A program made the translations under genes and the position numbers. Below, one piece after another: positions 9,643-17,713 of a DNA stretch of 64,000 bases. The notes under the pieces were generated by a model. That model had not been told where the DNA came from. It searched no databases and was given only the letters and a program-made list of their open reading frames with translations. Source of the stretch: Methylobacterium sp. E-066 (GTDB lineage Bacteria > Pseudomonadota > Alphaproteobacteria > Rhizobiales > Beijerinckiaceae); the NCBI RefSeq assembly GCF_022829635.1, contig NZ_JAKSYO010000096.1, forward strand, positions 1 through 64,000. The letters run 5' to 3'. The first letter of the stretch is position 1; every line of letters starts with the position of its first letter.

Positions 9643-11856
9643 ATGCTGAACGCCCGTCGACCGAACCGAGTCCCGCCCGAAGCCCGGCCCAGCCGCCGCG
9701 GCTTCCTGGCCGGCACCGGCGCCATCGTGGTCGCCTTCCGGCTGGACGCGAAACCCGCCCGGGCCGCCGCCGGCCCGGACCTCGCCAGCGTCAAGGCCCA
9801 GCCCAACGCCTTCGTGCGGATCGCCCCGGACGACACCGTCACGGTGGTGATCAAGCATCTCGACATGGGCCAGGGGAACACCACAGGCCTCGCCACGATT
9901 CTGGCCGACGAGCTCGGCGCCGATTGGAAGACGGTCCGCACCGAGTTCGCGCCGGCCGACGCGGCGCTCTACAACAACAGCCTGATGGGCCCGATCCAGG
10001 GCACCGGCGGCTCCACCGCGGTGGCCAATTCCTGGTTCCAGCTGCGCAAGGCCGGTGCCGCCGCCCGGGAGATGCTGATGGCCGAGGCGGCCTTCCGCTG
10101 GAAGGTCCCGGTCTCGGAGATCACCGTCGCGGACGGGGTGGTGCGCCACGCCGCCTCGGGCCGGCAGGCCCGGTTCGGAGAGCTCGCCGCCTCGGCCGCG
10201 TCCCTGCCGGTCCCGTCCGAGCCGCGGCTCAAGGACCCGAGCGAGTGGACGCTGATCGGCACGAAGGTGCCGCGCCTCGATTCCGTGGCCAAGACCAACG
10301 GCTCGGCGATCTACTCCCTCGACATTCGCCGCCCGAACCAGGTCACCGCGGTGGTCGCCCGCGCCCCGCGCTTCGGCGCCACCGTGAAGGGTTTTGACGC
10401 CGCCGCCGCCCGCAAGGTCGCCGGCGTGCTCGACGTGGTCCAGGTCCCCACCGGCGTAGCGGTGATCGCCCGGGACACGTGGTCGGCCATGAAGGGCCGC
10501 GAGGCGCTCACCGTCACCTGGGACGACAGCACCGCCGAGACCCGCTCGTCTGACGCGATCCTGGCCGAGTACCGGGAGCGCGCCAAGGGCCCCGGCCTCA
10601 CCGCCTCGGAGCGCGGCGACCCGCAGGCCGCGCTCAAGGGCGCCGCCAAGGTGATCGAGGCCGAGTTCACCTTCCCGTACCTCGCCCACGCCGCGATGGA
10701 GCCCCTGAACGCCACGATCGAGCGGGCGGCCGACGGCGGCTACGACGTCTATGCCGGCTTCCAGTTCCAGACCGTGGAGCAGGCGACCATGGCGGCGATC
10801 CTCGGGGTGACGCCCGACCGGGTCCGGCTCCACAGCAACTGGGCCGGCGGCTCCTTCGGGCGCCGGGCGACGCCCACGGCCGACTACCTCGCGGAAGCCG
10901 CCACCGTGCTCAAGGCTGCCGGCGAGAAGGCGCCCATCCACCTCGTCTGGACCCGCGAGGACGACATGGCCGGCGGCTATTACCGCCCGACAGTGCTGCA
11001 CAAGGTCCGGGCTGGCATCGACGCCAAAGGCGCGGTGGTCGGCTGGGATCATGTCATGGTCGGCAAGTCGATCATGATCGGCTCGCCCTTCGAGGCGATG
11101 ATCGTCAAGAACGGCATCGATTCGACCACCGTGGAGGGCGCTTCCGACACGCCCTACGCGCTCCCGGCCTACCGCTTCGGCGTCCATAACGGCCGCGAGG
11201 GCGTGCCGGTCCTGTGGTGGCGCTCGGTCGGCCACACCCACACGGCCCACGTGATGGAGGTGATGATCGACGAGCTGGCCCATGCCGCCGACGTCGATCC
11301 CGTGGCCTACCGGCTGTCGCTGCTGGCGCAGGCGCCGCGGCTCTCCGGCGTGCTGAAGCTCGCCGCCGACAAGGCCGGCTGGTCGGCCAAGGCGCAGAAC
11401 AAGCCGCAGGAGAAGGGCCGCGGCCTCGGGGTGGCGGTCCACGAATCCTTCGGCTCCTACGTCGCCATGGTGGCCGACGTCACCGCGCAGGATTCCGGGA
11501 TCCGGGTGAACCGGATCGTGGCGGCCGTGGATGTCGGCGTCCCGGTCAATCCGGACGTGATCCGGGCGCAGGTCGAGGGCGCGGTCGGCTTCGCCCTGTC
11601 GGCGGTCCTGCGCAACCGCATCACCCTGAAGGACGGTCAGGTACAGGAGCACAATTTCGACGCCTACGAGCCGACCCGGATGAGCGAGATGCCGAAGGTC
11701 GAGGTGCATATCGTGCCGAGCCAGGCGGCGCCCACCGGCATCGGCGAGCCGGGCGTCCCCGTGCTGGCGCCCGCCATCGCCAACGCGGTGTTCTCCGCCA
11801 CCGGTCAGCGCCTGCGCGCCCTGCCCCTCGACCTCTCCGGCGTGAAGGGCGCGTGA
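9643..11856 (+). CDS. iorB: Molybdenum hydroxylase large subunit, Tat-exported (IorB type)
   Basis: A 737-residue molybdopterin-binding catalytic subunit. It opens with a twin-arginine signal, PSRRGFLAGTGAIVVAFRL, cleaved near ARAAAG, so the complex is folded in the cytoplasm and exported to the periplasm with its small subunit. The mature part has KHLDMGQGNTTGLATILADELGADW, PIQGTGGSTAVANSW, the HAAMEPLNATIE block, NWAGGSFGRRATP and a final GIGEPGVPVLAPAIANAVF with the family's active-site glutamate. It is co-transcribed with iorA and followed by a strong terminator at 11934-11965. Confidence 0.93.
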   Translation: MLNARRPNRVPPEARPSRRGFLAGTGAIVVAFRLDAKPARAAAGPDLASVKAQPNAFVRIAPDDTVTVVIKHLDMGQGNTTGLATILADELGADWKTVRTEFAPADAALYNNSLMGPIQGTGGSTAVANSWFQLRKAGAAAREMLMAEAAFRWKVPVSEITVADGVVRHAASGRQARFGELAASAASLPVPSEPRLKDPSEWTLIGTKVPRLDSVAKTNGSAIYSLDIRRPNQVTAVVARAPRFGATVKGFDAAAARKVAGVLDVVQVPTGVAVIARDTWSAMKGREALTVTWDDSTAETRSSDAILAEYRERAKGPGLTASERGDPQAALKGAAKVIEAEFTFPYLAHAAMEPLNATIERAADGGYDVYAGFQFQTVEQATMAAILGVTPDRVRLHSNWAGGSFGRRATPTADYLAEAATVLKAAGEKAPIHLVWTREDDMAGGYYRPTVLHKVRAGIDAKGAVVGWDHVMVGKSIMIGSPFEAMIVKNGIDSTTVEGASDTPYALPAYRFGVHNGREGVPVLWWRSVGHTHTAHVMEVMIDELAHAADVDPVAYRLSLLAQAPRLSGVLKLAADKAGWSAKAQNKPQEKGRGLGVAVHESFGSYVAMVADVTAQDSGIRVNRIVAAVDVGVPVNPDVIRAQVEGAVGFALSAVLRNRITLKDGQVQEHNFDAYEPTRMSEMPKVEVHIVPSQAAPTGIGEPGVPVLAPAIANAVFSATGQRLRALPLDLSGVKGA

Positions 11857-11933
11857 CGAATCGCACGGCGCGCCTGTCGGCCCCGGCGTAGGACGGAGGG
11901 GCCTTCCCCCCAAGGCAAGAGACCCGACTGACG

Positions 11934-11965
11934 ACGGCGCGGCGCGACACCGCGCCGTTTTTTTT
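11934..11965 (+). terminator. Intrinsic terminator after the hydroxylase operon
   Basis: ACGGCGCGG (11934-11942) pairs perfectly with CCGCGCCGT (11950-11958) around a 7-base loop, followed by a run of eight T. The distal half GCGCCGTTTTTTTTGG is repeated exactly and in tandem (11952-11967 and 11968-11983). Confidence 0.88.
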
Positions 11966-12015
11966 GGGCGCCGTTTTTTTTGGTTTGCGCGTGGCGGCTC
12001 GCCATCTTGGGGCCG

Positions 12016-12648
12016 ATGCCCTCAGCCGCTCCCGCCTCGTTCGAAGACACCGCCGCGCGCCTGCGCGCCTGCCGCCTCTGCCGGGACAGCCCGCTCTACG
12101 GGCCGCCCCTGCCCCAGGAGCCGCGGCCGATCGTGCAGGGCAGCACCGGCGCGCGGCTCTGCGTGGCGAGCCAGGCCCCCGGCACCCGGGCCCACCGCAC
12201 CGGCATGCCGTTCACCGACCCGTCCGGGGTGCGGCTGCGGAGTTGGCTCGGCCTCGACGAGGCGCGGTTCTACGATCCCGCGCAGGTTGCGATTGTGCCC
12301 ATGGGCTCCTGCTTCCCCGGCCTGGACGCCAAGGGTGGCGACCGGCCGCCGCGCCGGGAATGCGCCGAGCGCTGGCGCGCGGAGCTGTTTGCGGGCCTGC
12401 CGAACCTCGATCTCATCCTGGTGATCGGCCAATACGCGCAGGGCTGGCACCTGGGCCGGATGGAGGACGGCCTGACCGGCACCGTGCGGCGCTGGCGCGC
12501 GATCCTTGCCGAGCCCCGCCGTCCCCGAATCCTGCCCCTGCCCCACCCGTCCTGGCGCAACAACGGCTGGCTCAAGCGCGAACCCTGGTTCGAGGCGGAA
12601 TTGCTGCCGGTGCTGAAGGCGGAGGTGGCGCGGGTGTTGAGCGGTTGA
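12016..12648 (+). CDS. Uracil-DNA glycosylase family protein
   Basis: A 210-residue protein of the UDG superfamily. Features are an N-terminal CRLC motif, SQAPGTRAHRTGMPFTDPSGVRLRSWLG (the active-site segment normally read as GQAPG), MGSCFPG, a central ILVIGQYAQGWHL strand, and the C-terminal HPSWRNNGWLKREPWFE. The last has the HPS and N-P/E-WF signature of this subgroup. It would excise damaged or uracil bases, but the subgroup is poorly characterised and catalytic activity is not proven. ATG 12016 fits the domain start; an upstream in-frame start would run into the terminator region. Confidence 0.85.
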   Translation: MPSAAPASFEDTAARLRACRLCRDSPLYGPPLPQEPRPIVQGSTGARLCVASQAPGTRAHRTGMPFTDPSGVRLRSWLGLDEARFYDPAQVAIVPMGSCFPGLDAKGGDRPPRRECAERWRAELFAGLPNLDLILVIGQYAQGWHLGRMEDGLTGTVRRWRAILAEPRRPRILPLPHPSWRNNGWLKREPWFEAELLPVLKAEVARVLSG

Positions 12649-12702
12649 AACCGAGCGCGCCTATCGCCTCACCGACGGCTTCCCGTCCGGCGCTTTGGGG
12701 CT

Positions 12703-12990
12703 ATGCTGCAATCCGTGAAGTTCACCGCGCAGGAACCGAAACGGTCGGCGAACATCGCCAAGCATGGATTCGATCCGGCCCAGTTCGAGGAGGCCTTCAG
12801 CTTCGACCGTTACGCGACTGCCCCGACCAGACCGAGCCGCACCGGCCGCGCGCGCTTCCTGCTCATCGGGACCTGGTTCGGCGAGGCCGTGGTCGTGGTG
12901 ATCGTCTCGCCGTTGGGAACTGAAGCCTTCGATGTCGTGAGCGTCCGCCGCGCCAACCGGACGGAGAGATCGATCTATGAAGCCCTCTGA
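12703..12990 (+). CDS. brnT: BrnT family toxin
   Basis: A 95-residue RelE-fold ribonuclease toxin of the BrnT family, which halts translation by cutting RNA. Family features visible are NIAKHGFDPAQFEEAF near residue 20 (BrnT proteins have K-H-G-x-x-F/L-x-x-A), an internal TGRARFLLIGTW strand with the conserved arginine, and the C-terminal FDVVSVRRANRTERSIYE, where BrnT has the S-x-R-x-A-x-x-x-E-R-x-x-Y signature. The gene precedes its antitoxin and overlaps it by 14 bases, the usual brnTA order. The module probably autoregulates through BrnA. Confidence 0.92.
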   Translation: MLQSVKFTAQEPKRSANIAKHGFDPAQFEEAFSFDRYATAPTRPSRTGRARFLLIGTWFGEAVVVVIVSPLGTEAFDVVSVRRANRTERSIYEAL

Positions 12991-13318
12991 CCACGCCCCC
13001 GGCTACGTTCCGAACGCCGCTTACTCCCAGGCGGATTGGGACGAGGTGTCCGACAATCCCGAGCTGACCGCCGAACAGCTAGCCCAGATGCACCTGGGGT
13101 CCGAAGGCCTACCGCCAAATCTCGCCGCTGCACTCGACCAGCGCGGCCGCCGCCCGCAGGGTGAGACCGGGCGGGTGCAGCTCACTCTGAGCGTCGATCC
13201 CGACGTGCTCGCCGCCTACAAGGCCGGCGGCCCTGGCTGGCAGGCGCGCATGAACGTGGCCCTGGCCGAGGGCATCGCGCGCGGCAAGCGGCGCACCAAG
13301 GCCGTCAAGCGCGGCTGA
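12977..13318 (+). CDS. brnA: BrnA family antitoxin
   Basis: A 113-residue antitoxin. The C-terminal half has the ribbon-helix-helix core QLTLSVDPDVLAAYKAGGPGWQARMNVALAEGI, with the GWQ-x-R-x-N-x-x-L signature of BrnA. The N-terminal portion (DEVSDNPELTAEQLAQMH) is an acidic segment likely to wrap the toxin. BrnA normally dimerises, binds BrnT and represses the shared promoter. The start lies within the end of brnT, which gives translational coupling. Confidence 0.92.
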   Translation: MKPSDHAPGYVPNAAYSQADWDEVSDNPELTAEQLAQMHLGSEGLPPNLAAALDQRGRRPQGETGRVQLTLSVDPDVLAAYKAGGPGWQARMNVALAEGIARGKRRTKAVKRG

Positions 13319-13387
13319 TAGGCTCCGGTCCTGATTGACAGGGATCGCCGCGGCATGGTCGGTGCCGCCAGCCTGAAGGACGACTCG

Positions 13388-14080
13388 ATGACCGTGCGTG
13401 CCGACCCCCGCGACCGCCTGATCGTGGCCCTCGATCTCCCGAATGTGCCCGAGGCCGAGGCGCTGATCGACCGGATCGGCGATGCCGCGACCTTCTACAA
13501 GATCGGCTACCGGCTGGGCTACGCGGGCGGGCTGGCGCTGGCCGAGCGGCTGGCGGCGCGGGGCCTCAAGATATTCCTCGACCTGAAGCTCCACGACATC
13601 GGCAACACCGTCGAGGAGGGCGTGCGTTCGGCCTCGGGGCTGGGCGCCACCTTCCTGACCGTGCACGCCTATCCGCAGACCATGCGGGCGGCCGTGCGCG
13701 GACGGAGCGCCGGCCTGAAGATCCTGGCCGTGACGGTGCTGACCTCCTACGACGATGCCGATGCCGCGGAGGCCGGCTACGGCCTGCCGGTGGCCGAGCT
13801 GGTCGCCAAGCGTGCCGCCCAGGCCGCGGAGATCGGCGTCGACGGCCTGGTCTGCTCGGCGACCGAGGCGGCCTCGGTCCGGCGCATCGTCGGGCCCGAC
13901 CGGCTGATCGTCACCCCGGGCATCCGCCCGGCGGGCGCCGAGGCCGGCGACCAGAAGCGGGTGATGACCCCCGGGGATGCCCGCAGAGCCGGCATCGACC
14001 ATGTCGTGGTCGGGCGCCCGATCACCGGCGCCGCCGACCCGCGGGCCGTGGCCCAGGCGATCGTCGCCGAGCTGGCCTGA
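13388..14080 (+). CDS. pyrF: Orotidine 5'-phosphate decarboxylase
   Basis: PyrF decarboxylates OMP to UMP, the last step of de novo pyrimidine synthesis. The 230-residue TIM barrel shows LIVALDLPN at the start, the catalytic [12 protein letters not shown] with Asp65, Lys67 and Asp70, TVHAYPQTM, and the phosphate-binding end TPGIRP and [17 protein letters not shown] 13388 is preferred over an in-frame upstream start at 13355. It is probably co-transcribed with the DUF1330 gene 63 bases downstream. Confidence 0.97.
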   Translation: MTVRADPRDRLIVALDLPNVPEAEALIDRIGDAATFYKIGYRLGYAGGLALAERLAARGLKIFLDLKLHDIGNTVEEGVRSASGLGATFLTVHAYPQTMRAAVRGRSAGLKILAVTVLTSYDDADAAEAGYGLPVAELVAKRAAQAAEIGVDGLVCSATEAASVRRIVGPDRLIVTPGIRPAGAEAGDQKRVMTPGDARRAGIDHVVVGRPITGAADPRAVAQAIVAELA

Positions 14081-14143
14081 GTCCCCGGCATTGTCTTCAG
14101 GCGGCCGGGATCTAGGTCCGCTTTGCAACCGATGAGGCGCAGG

Positions 14144-14488
14144 ATGGCAAAGGGCTACTGGATCGCGCGGGTCGATGTCCGCGACGCGGAGGCCTACAAG
14201 GACTACGTGGCCGCCAACGGCGTCGCCTTCGCCAAGCATGGCGGCCGCTTCCTGGTGCGCGGGGGCGCCTACGAGGCGGTGATGGGCCAGCCCCGGTCCC
14301 GCAACGTGGTGATCGAGTTCCCGAGCTACGCCGACGCCCTCGCCTGCTGGAATTCCGACCTCTACCAGGCGGCCAAGGCCAAGCAGCGCGGCGGGGTCGA
14401 CGCCGAGATCCTGGTGATCGAGGGCTATGACGGCCCGCAGCCCAGCACCTCCGAGCCCGCGCCGGAGGCCGGACGGGCCTCCGAGTAA
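14144..14488 (+). CDS. DUF1330 domain-containing protein
   Basis: A 114-residue protein of the dimeric alpha/beta barrel superfamily, DUF1330. Signature elements are MAKGYWIARVDVRDAEAYKDYV at the N-terminus, FLVRGG, and VIEFPSYADALACWNSDLYQAAK. These are the usual Y-W, GGR and E-F-P-S/D-x-x-x-A-x-x-x-Y/W blocks. ATG 14144 follows GCAGG and matches the domain start. Members have no firmly established activity. The last 15 residues are a loose tail rich in Ser, Pro and Glu. It follows pyrF, but no role in pyrimidine metabolism is known. Confidence 0.88.
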   Translation: MAKGYWIARVDVRDAEAYKDYVAANGVAFAKHGGRFLVRGGAYEAVMGQPRSRNVVIEFPSYADALACWNSDLYQAAKAKQRGGVDAEILVIEGYDGPQPSTSEPAPEAGRASE

Positions 14489-14503
14489 GGTTTTCGGATT
14501 GGC

Positions 14504-14767
14504 TCAGCGCTTCGTATCGGGGATCGGATCCGGATCGAGGCGCTGAGGCCTGAAGCGGCGGTACGTGGCTTCGACGTCTGCCGTTGTCGCGAACCGACCC
14601 GCGTGCAGGTCGGCCAAGCCGCGTTGAGCGGCGGCGCGTTCCTCATCGGTGAGCGGCTCAGGCAAGGCGCGATCGATATCCATGAGGGTCGCTATCCGAT
14701 CCGCTGGATGCCGCACGCCGCCCTCGATCGTGAGGGCTGTGCTGCGAGGAGGCCGGCGACGCGTCAT
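14504..14767 (-). CDS. Small hypothetical protein, antitoxin-like
   Basis: An 87-residue protein with no domain I can name with confidence. The segment LTDEERAAAQRGLADLHAGRFATTADVEATYRRFR resembles the C-terminal toxin-binding part of small type II antitoxins, which often read A-x-x-x-G-x-x-D-x-x-A-G-R-x-x-x-x-x-E-V. No toxin gene accompanies it: its downstream neighbour is DUF1330 (convergent) and upstream is a TetR gene in the same direction, four bases away. It could be an orphan antitoxin or an unrelated small protein. Confidence 0.6.
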   Translation of the reverse strand: MTRRRPPRSTALTIEGGVRHPADRIATLMDIDRALPEPLTDEERAAAQRGLADLHAGRFATTADVEATYRRFRPQRLDPDPIPDTKR

Positions 14768-14771
14768 CGGT

Positions 14772-15431
14772 TCAGCCTAGACGCGCGCCTTGCGCCGGTT
14801 CGGCACCGGTCCGCCCCCTCGGCGCCAGGCCCCGCAACAGAAAAGCCGTCATGGCCTCGAGCGAGGGCACCGGCTGGAGTGCCGTCTGCCCGACCAGCAG
14901 CGGATGCGTGTAGCGGGCGATGCCGGCATGGATGCAGGCGGCCGCTTCCGCCGGGTCGGCGGCCTCGAACTCGCCCCCGGCCACGCCCTCCCGGATGATC
15001 CGCTCGAACCCGGCGGTGACCCGGGCGATGTGGTGGCGGCAGACCTCCCAGCTCTCGCCCATGGCCGCCTCGACCATCTCGTGCAGCCGGGGAAACTCTT
15101 CGCTGCGCCGGGTGCAGTCGCGGTGCAGCAGGTCGATCGCCGCCACCAGGCGCTCGGTGGCCGTCAGGCCCGGCCGGGCGGCGACCTCCGAGACCAGGGC
15201 CTCGATCTCGCCGATCAGCCGCTCCAGCACCGCCTCGTTGATCGCCTTCTTCGAATCGAAGAACCGGTAGACGTTGGCCGGACTCATCTTCAGCGTCCGG
15301 GCGATGTCCGCCACGGTGGTCTTCTGGTAGCCGATCTCGCGAAAATACGCCGCCGCCGTCGCCAGGATCCGGCAGCGGGTGGTGGGCGCGCTCTCCTCCG
15401 CGAGCGAGGGGGTTGGGGCATCCAGGGACAT
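14772..15431 (-). CDS. TetR family transcriptional regulator
   Basis: A 219-residue TetR repressor. The N-terminal domain is standard: RCRILATAAAYFREIGYQKTTVADIARTLKMSPANVYRFFDSKKAINEAVLERLIGE at about residues 19-75, followed by a helical ligand-binding domain. It is divergent from the short-chain dehydrogenase at 15593 with 161 bases between, so it probably controls that gene. I found no clean palindrome in the gap. The ligand is unknown. Confidence 0.93.
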   Translation of the reverse strand: MSLDAPTPSLAEESAPTTRCRILATAAAYFREIGYQKTTVADIARTLKMSPANVYRFFDSKKAINEAVLERLIGEIEALVSEVAARPGLTATERLVAAIDLLHRDCTRRSEEFPRLHEMVEAAMGESWEVCRHHIARVTAGFERIIREGVAGGEFEAADPAEAAACIHAGIARYTHPLLVGQTALQPVPSLEAMTAFLLRGLAPRGRTGAEPAQGARLG

Positions 15432-15592
15432 GCACCCTTCACTAGGGCACCGGCGCGGCGGGCGTCAAAGACCCCGACCGCCCCCGACCCACGATCAGCT
15501 GCGGCGGGTCCGCGCGTCCGGAACCCTCCCCGCCCCGACCGATTGCCCCGGCATCCGGCCGCTTCGAGGGCGGCGAGCGCGAGACACGCACG

Positions 15593-16363
15593 ATGATCCT
15601 GACCGACAAGCGAGCCCTGATCACCGGCGCCGATTCCGGCATCGGGCAGGCGACCGCGGAGCTGTTCGCCCGCGAGGGCGCCGATGTGGCGATCACCTAC
15701 CATACCGACGAGGCGGGCATCCGGGAGACCGCAGCCCGGGTCGAGGCGGCCGGCCGCCGGGCCCTGGTGCTGCAGCTCGATGTCGGCGATCCGGCCGCGG
15801 TGAACGCTGCCTACGACCGCATCGGCAGCGAGCTGGGCGGCCTCGACATCCTGGTGGCCAATGCCGGCCAGGCGATGAGCGGCGTGCCGGTGGCCGAGAT
15901 GGACGACGCCCTGCTGGAGCGGATCCTGCGGGTGAACCTGATGGGACCGCTGTTCTGCGCGCGCCCCTTCATCGGGATGCGTCGGGCGGAGGGCGGCGGC
16001 GGCAAGATCGTGTTCGTCTCCTCGGTGGCCCAGCACCTGCCGACCCCCGAGAGCGCCCCCTACGGCATGTCGAAGGCCGGGCTCGGCTCCCTGTGCCGCA
16101 GCCTGTCGCGGGAGCTCGCCGAGGATCGGATCAACGTCAACAACGTCGCCCCGGGCCTGATCGAGACGCCGATGACCGCCGACCGCTTCGAGAAGACCGA
16201 GGTGCTCGACCAGTCTCTGGAGCGGATCCCGTGGCACCGCGCCGGCCAGCCCGAAGAGATCGCCCGGGCGATTCTCTATCTCGCTTCGGGGGCATCCGAT
16301 TACGTCACCGGCCACACGCTGGTGGTCGATGGCGGCCTGACCATGCAGTGGGGCGGAGCCTGA
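15593..16363 (+). CDS. SDR family oxidoreductase
   Basis: A 256-residue classical short-chain dehydrogenase/reductase, NAD(P)-dependent. It has the cofactor loop TGADSGIG (residues 11-18), the NAG motif in VANAGQ, a conserved Ser in FVSSVAQ, and the catalytic pair Tyr157 and Lys161 in APYGMSKAG. The C-terminus YVTGHTLVVDGGLTMQW is typical of glucose 1-dehydrogenase-like and 3-oxoacyl reductase-like members. A substrate cannot be assigned. The divergent TetR gene is the likely regulator, and a perfect 13-bp hairpin follows the stop. Confidence 0.93.
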   Translation: MILTDKRALITGADSGIGQATAELFAREGADVAITYHTDEAGIRETAARVEAAGRRALVLQLDVGDPAAVNAAYDRIGSELGGLDILVANAGQAMSGVPVAEMDDALLERILRVNLMGPLFCARPFIGMRRAEGGGGKIVFVSSVAQHLPTPESAPYGMSKAGLGSLCRSLSRELAEDRINVNNVAPGLIETPMTADRFEKTEVLDQSLERIPWHRAGQPEEIARAILYLASGASDYVTGHTLVVDGGLTMQWGGA

Positions 16364-16368
16364 ACAGC

Positions 16369-16401
16369 GAAGGGCGCCGGGTGTTTTTCCCGGCGCCCTT
16401 C
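16369..16401. terminator. Hairpin between convergent genes
   Basis: GAAGGGCGCCGGG (16369-16381) is perfectly complementary to CCCGGCGCCCTTC (16389-16401) around a 7-base loop containing five T. It starts six bases after the SDR stop. There is no T run after the stem on either strand, so it may act as a stable mRNA 3' end rather than a classical terminator. Confidence 0.65.
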
Positions 16402-16467
16402 GTGGATGCAACGTGTTGAGCAGAAGCCCGCCGGCACGATGCCGGACGGGCTGGCGTCGATCTCGGC

Positions 16468-16665
16468 CTACGAACCGAACTGCGAGCCGAGCTGCTCCAG
16501 ATACTCGGCGAGGTCGAGGCCGCCGACGCGCTTGCCGTAATCGAAGCGCATGCCCTGGCGGATGTCGACGCTGGCATCGCGCGTGGTCAGGGTGAACGGC
16601 CGAACGCACACCCAGGCCCCGTCGCGGCGGTGTTCGAAGTAGCCGAGGATCTCGTGCTTGGCCAT
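16468..16665 (-). CDS. Small conserved-looking hypothetical protein
   Basis: A 65-residue cytoplasmic protein starting MAKHEILGYFEHRRDGAWVC, followed by RPFTLTTRDASVDIRQGMRFDYGKRVGGLDLAEYLEQL. It has no signal peptide or membrane segment. The alternation of short strands and one C-terminal helix suggests a small folded protein rather than noise, and codon use matches the surrounding genes. I do not recognise a domain. It stands alone, convergent with the SDR gene, and has a 250-base upstream gap. Confidence 0.6.
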   Translation of the reverse strand: MAKHEILGYFEHRRDGAWVCVRPFTLTTRDASVDIRQGMRFDYGKRVGGLDLAEYLEQLGSQFGS

Positions 16666-16913
16666 GTCCTGCCCTCTGGAAAGTGTTCGAGGACATAACG
16701 GTCAGGCTGCCGTTCGGTTCGCGAGGGGAGGACTGTTTTTCGCACGGGATCCGGTGCGGATCGCGTATTCGTGCTCCGAGTCCCGCCCGGCCTATCTCGG
16801 CAGAGCTTGACTATAACAGTTCAAGGTAGCGCGCCTCCGCTCCGTTACCATCGGGGCGTCGTGGGCCCCGGTGCGGCGGTGTGTCCGCTCTGTGCCGACC
16901 GGGACCCGTCGCG

Positions 16914-17423
16914 TCAGCGATCGGCCTTCTCGCCCGCCGTCGTCAGCGCGAGATAGCGCTCGGTGGTCGGCTTGATCAGCGACCGCACCGCCTCGGCCAT
17001 GCCCTGCTCCTCCTTGAGCGATTGCTCGAAGCCGGTCCGGTGGCCCTGCTGGCCGGCCGCGTCGGCGATCGTGAGCAGCGACTCGTAGGCCGCGATCTCG
17101 AAATTCTCGAAGGCGTGGTTGGCGTAGGTGTTCTTCAGGATCTCGTCCTGGGCCGGCGCGTGGCCGAGCGCCATCATGTTCCCGACGAAGCCCAGAAACC
17201 CCTCCTTGAGCGCCGACGGCGTGTCGCCCAGGCTCTGAAGGGCTTCCTCCAGGCGCTGGCGCTGGCCGTGGGTCTCCTCGATGTGCCGGCGCAGGGCCTT
17301 CTCCATCTCCGGGTAATGCTCCAGGCGCTCGACTTGCCGCTCCATGATTTGCAGGGCCTGCATCTCGACGGCGTGGGTGTTCTTCAGGGCGGTGACGTAG
17401 ATGGAACGTGTGTCCAAGGTCAT
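16914..17423 (-). CDS. DUF892 (YciE/YciF-like) ferritin-like stress protein
   Basis: A 169-residue all-helical protein of DUF892, a ferritin-like four-helix family induced by general stress in many bacteria. Segments are IYVTALKNTHAVEMQALQIM, LRRHIEETHGQRQRLEEAL, ENFEIAAYESLL and SLKEEQGMAEAV. The repeated E-x-x-H and E-x-x-x-Y positions are the putative di-metal ligands. ATG 17423 is correct for the family; the open frame continues upstream with non-protein-like sequence. A GGAAC-N18-GGTT match lies 50-76 bases upstream, close to but not exactly the alphaproteobacterial sigma-EcfG consensus. Confidence 0.88.
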   Translation of the reverse strand: MTLDTRSIYVTALKNTHAVEMQALQIMERQVERLEHYPEMEKALRRHIEETHGQRQRLEEALQSLGDTPSALKEGFLGFVGNMMALGHAPAQDEILKNTYANHAFENFEIAAYESLLTIADAAGQQGHRTGFEQSLKEEQGMAEAVRSLIKPTTERYLALTTAGEKADR

Positions 17424-17472
17424 GCTGCTGTCTCGCGATGGGTGTGGATCGTAGCGATCCGATCCCTCGGGT

Positions 17473-17499
17473 AACCCCTCGGCCGCACGGCCAAGTTCC
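17473..17499 (-). promoter_or_regulatory. Possible sigma-EcfG promoter of the DUF892 gene
   Basis: Reading the minus strand, GGAAC (17499-17495), an 18-base spacer, then GGTT (17476-17473). The usual general-stress promoter is GGAAC-N16/17-CGTT, so the spacer is a base long and the -10 has one mismatch. DUF892 proteins are often in this regulon, which raises the prior. Confidence 0.3.
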
Positions 17500-17713
17500 T
17501 GCCGGAAGGTCGCAGCCCCCCGCCCAACGCGTCGGGTTCGGGGGACGCGCCCGTGGCGCTGCGGCCACAGCGGCCCCGTCCCGACACATCCAGAACGCGG
17601 GTTTCCCAAGGGGCGTGACGACCATGGGTAACGCCGTCATGCCGACGTCATCCGTCATGTCCGACAAATCGTGGACACAGCCTCCGATCCGTGACCGCAC
17701 GGGGTGACGCACG

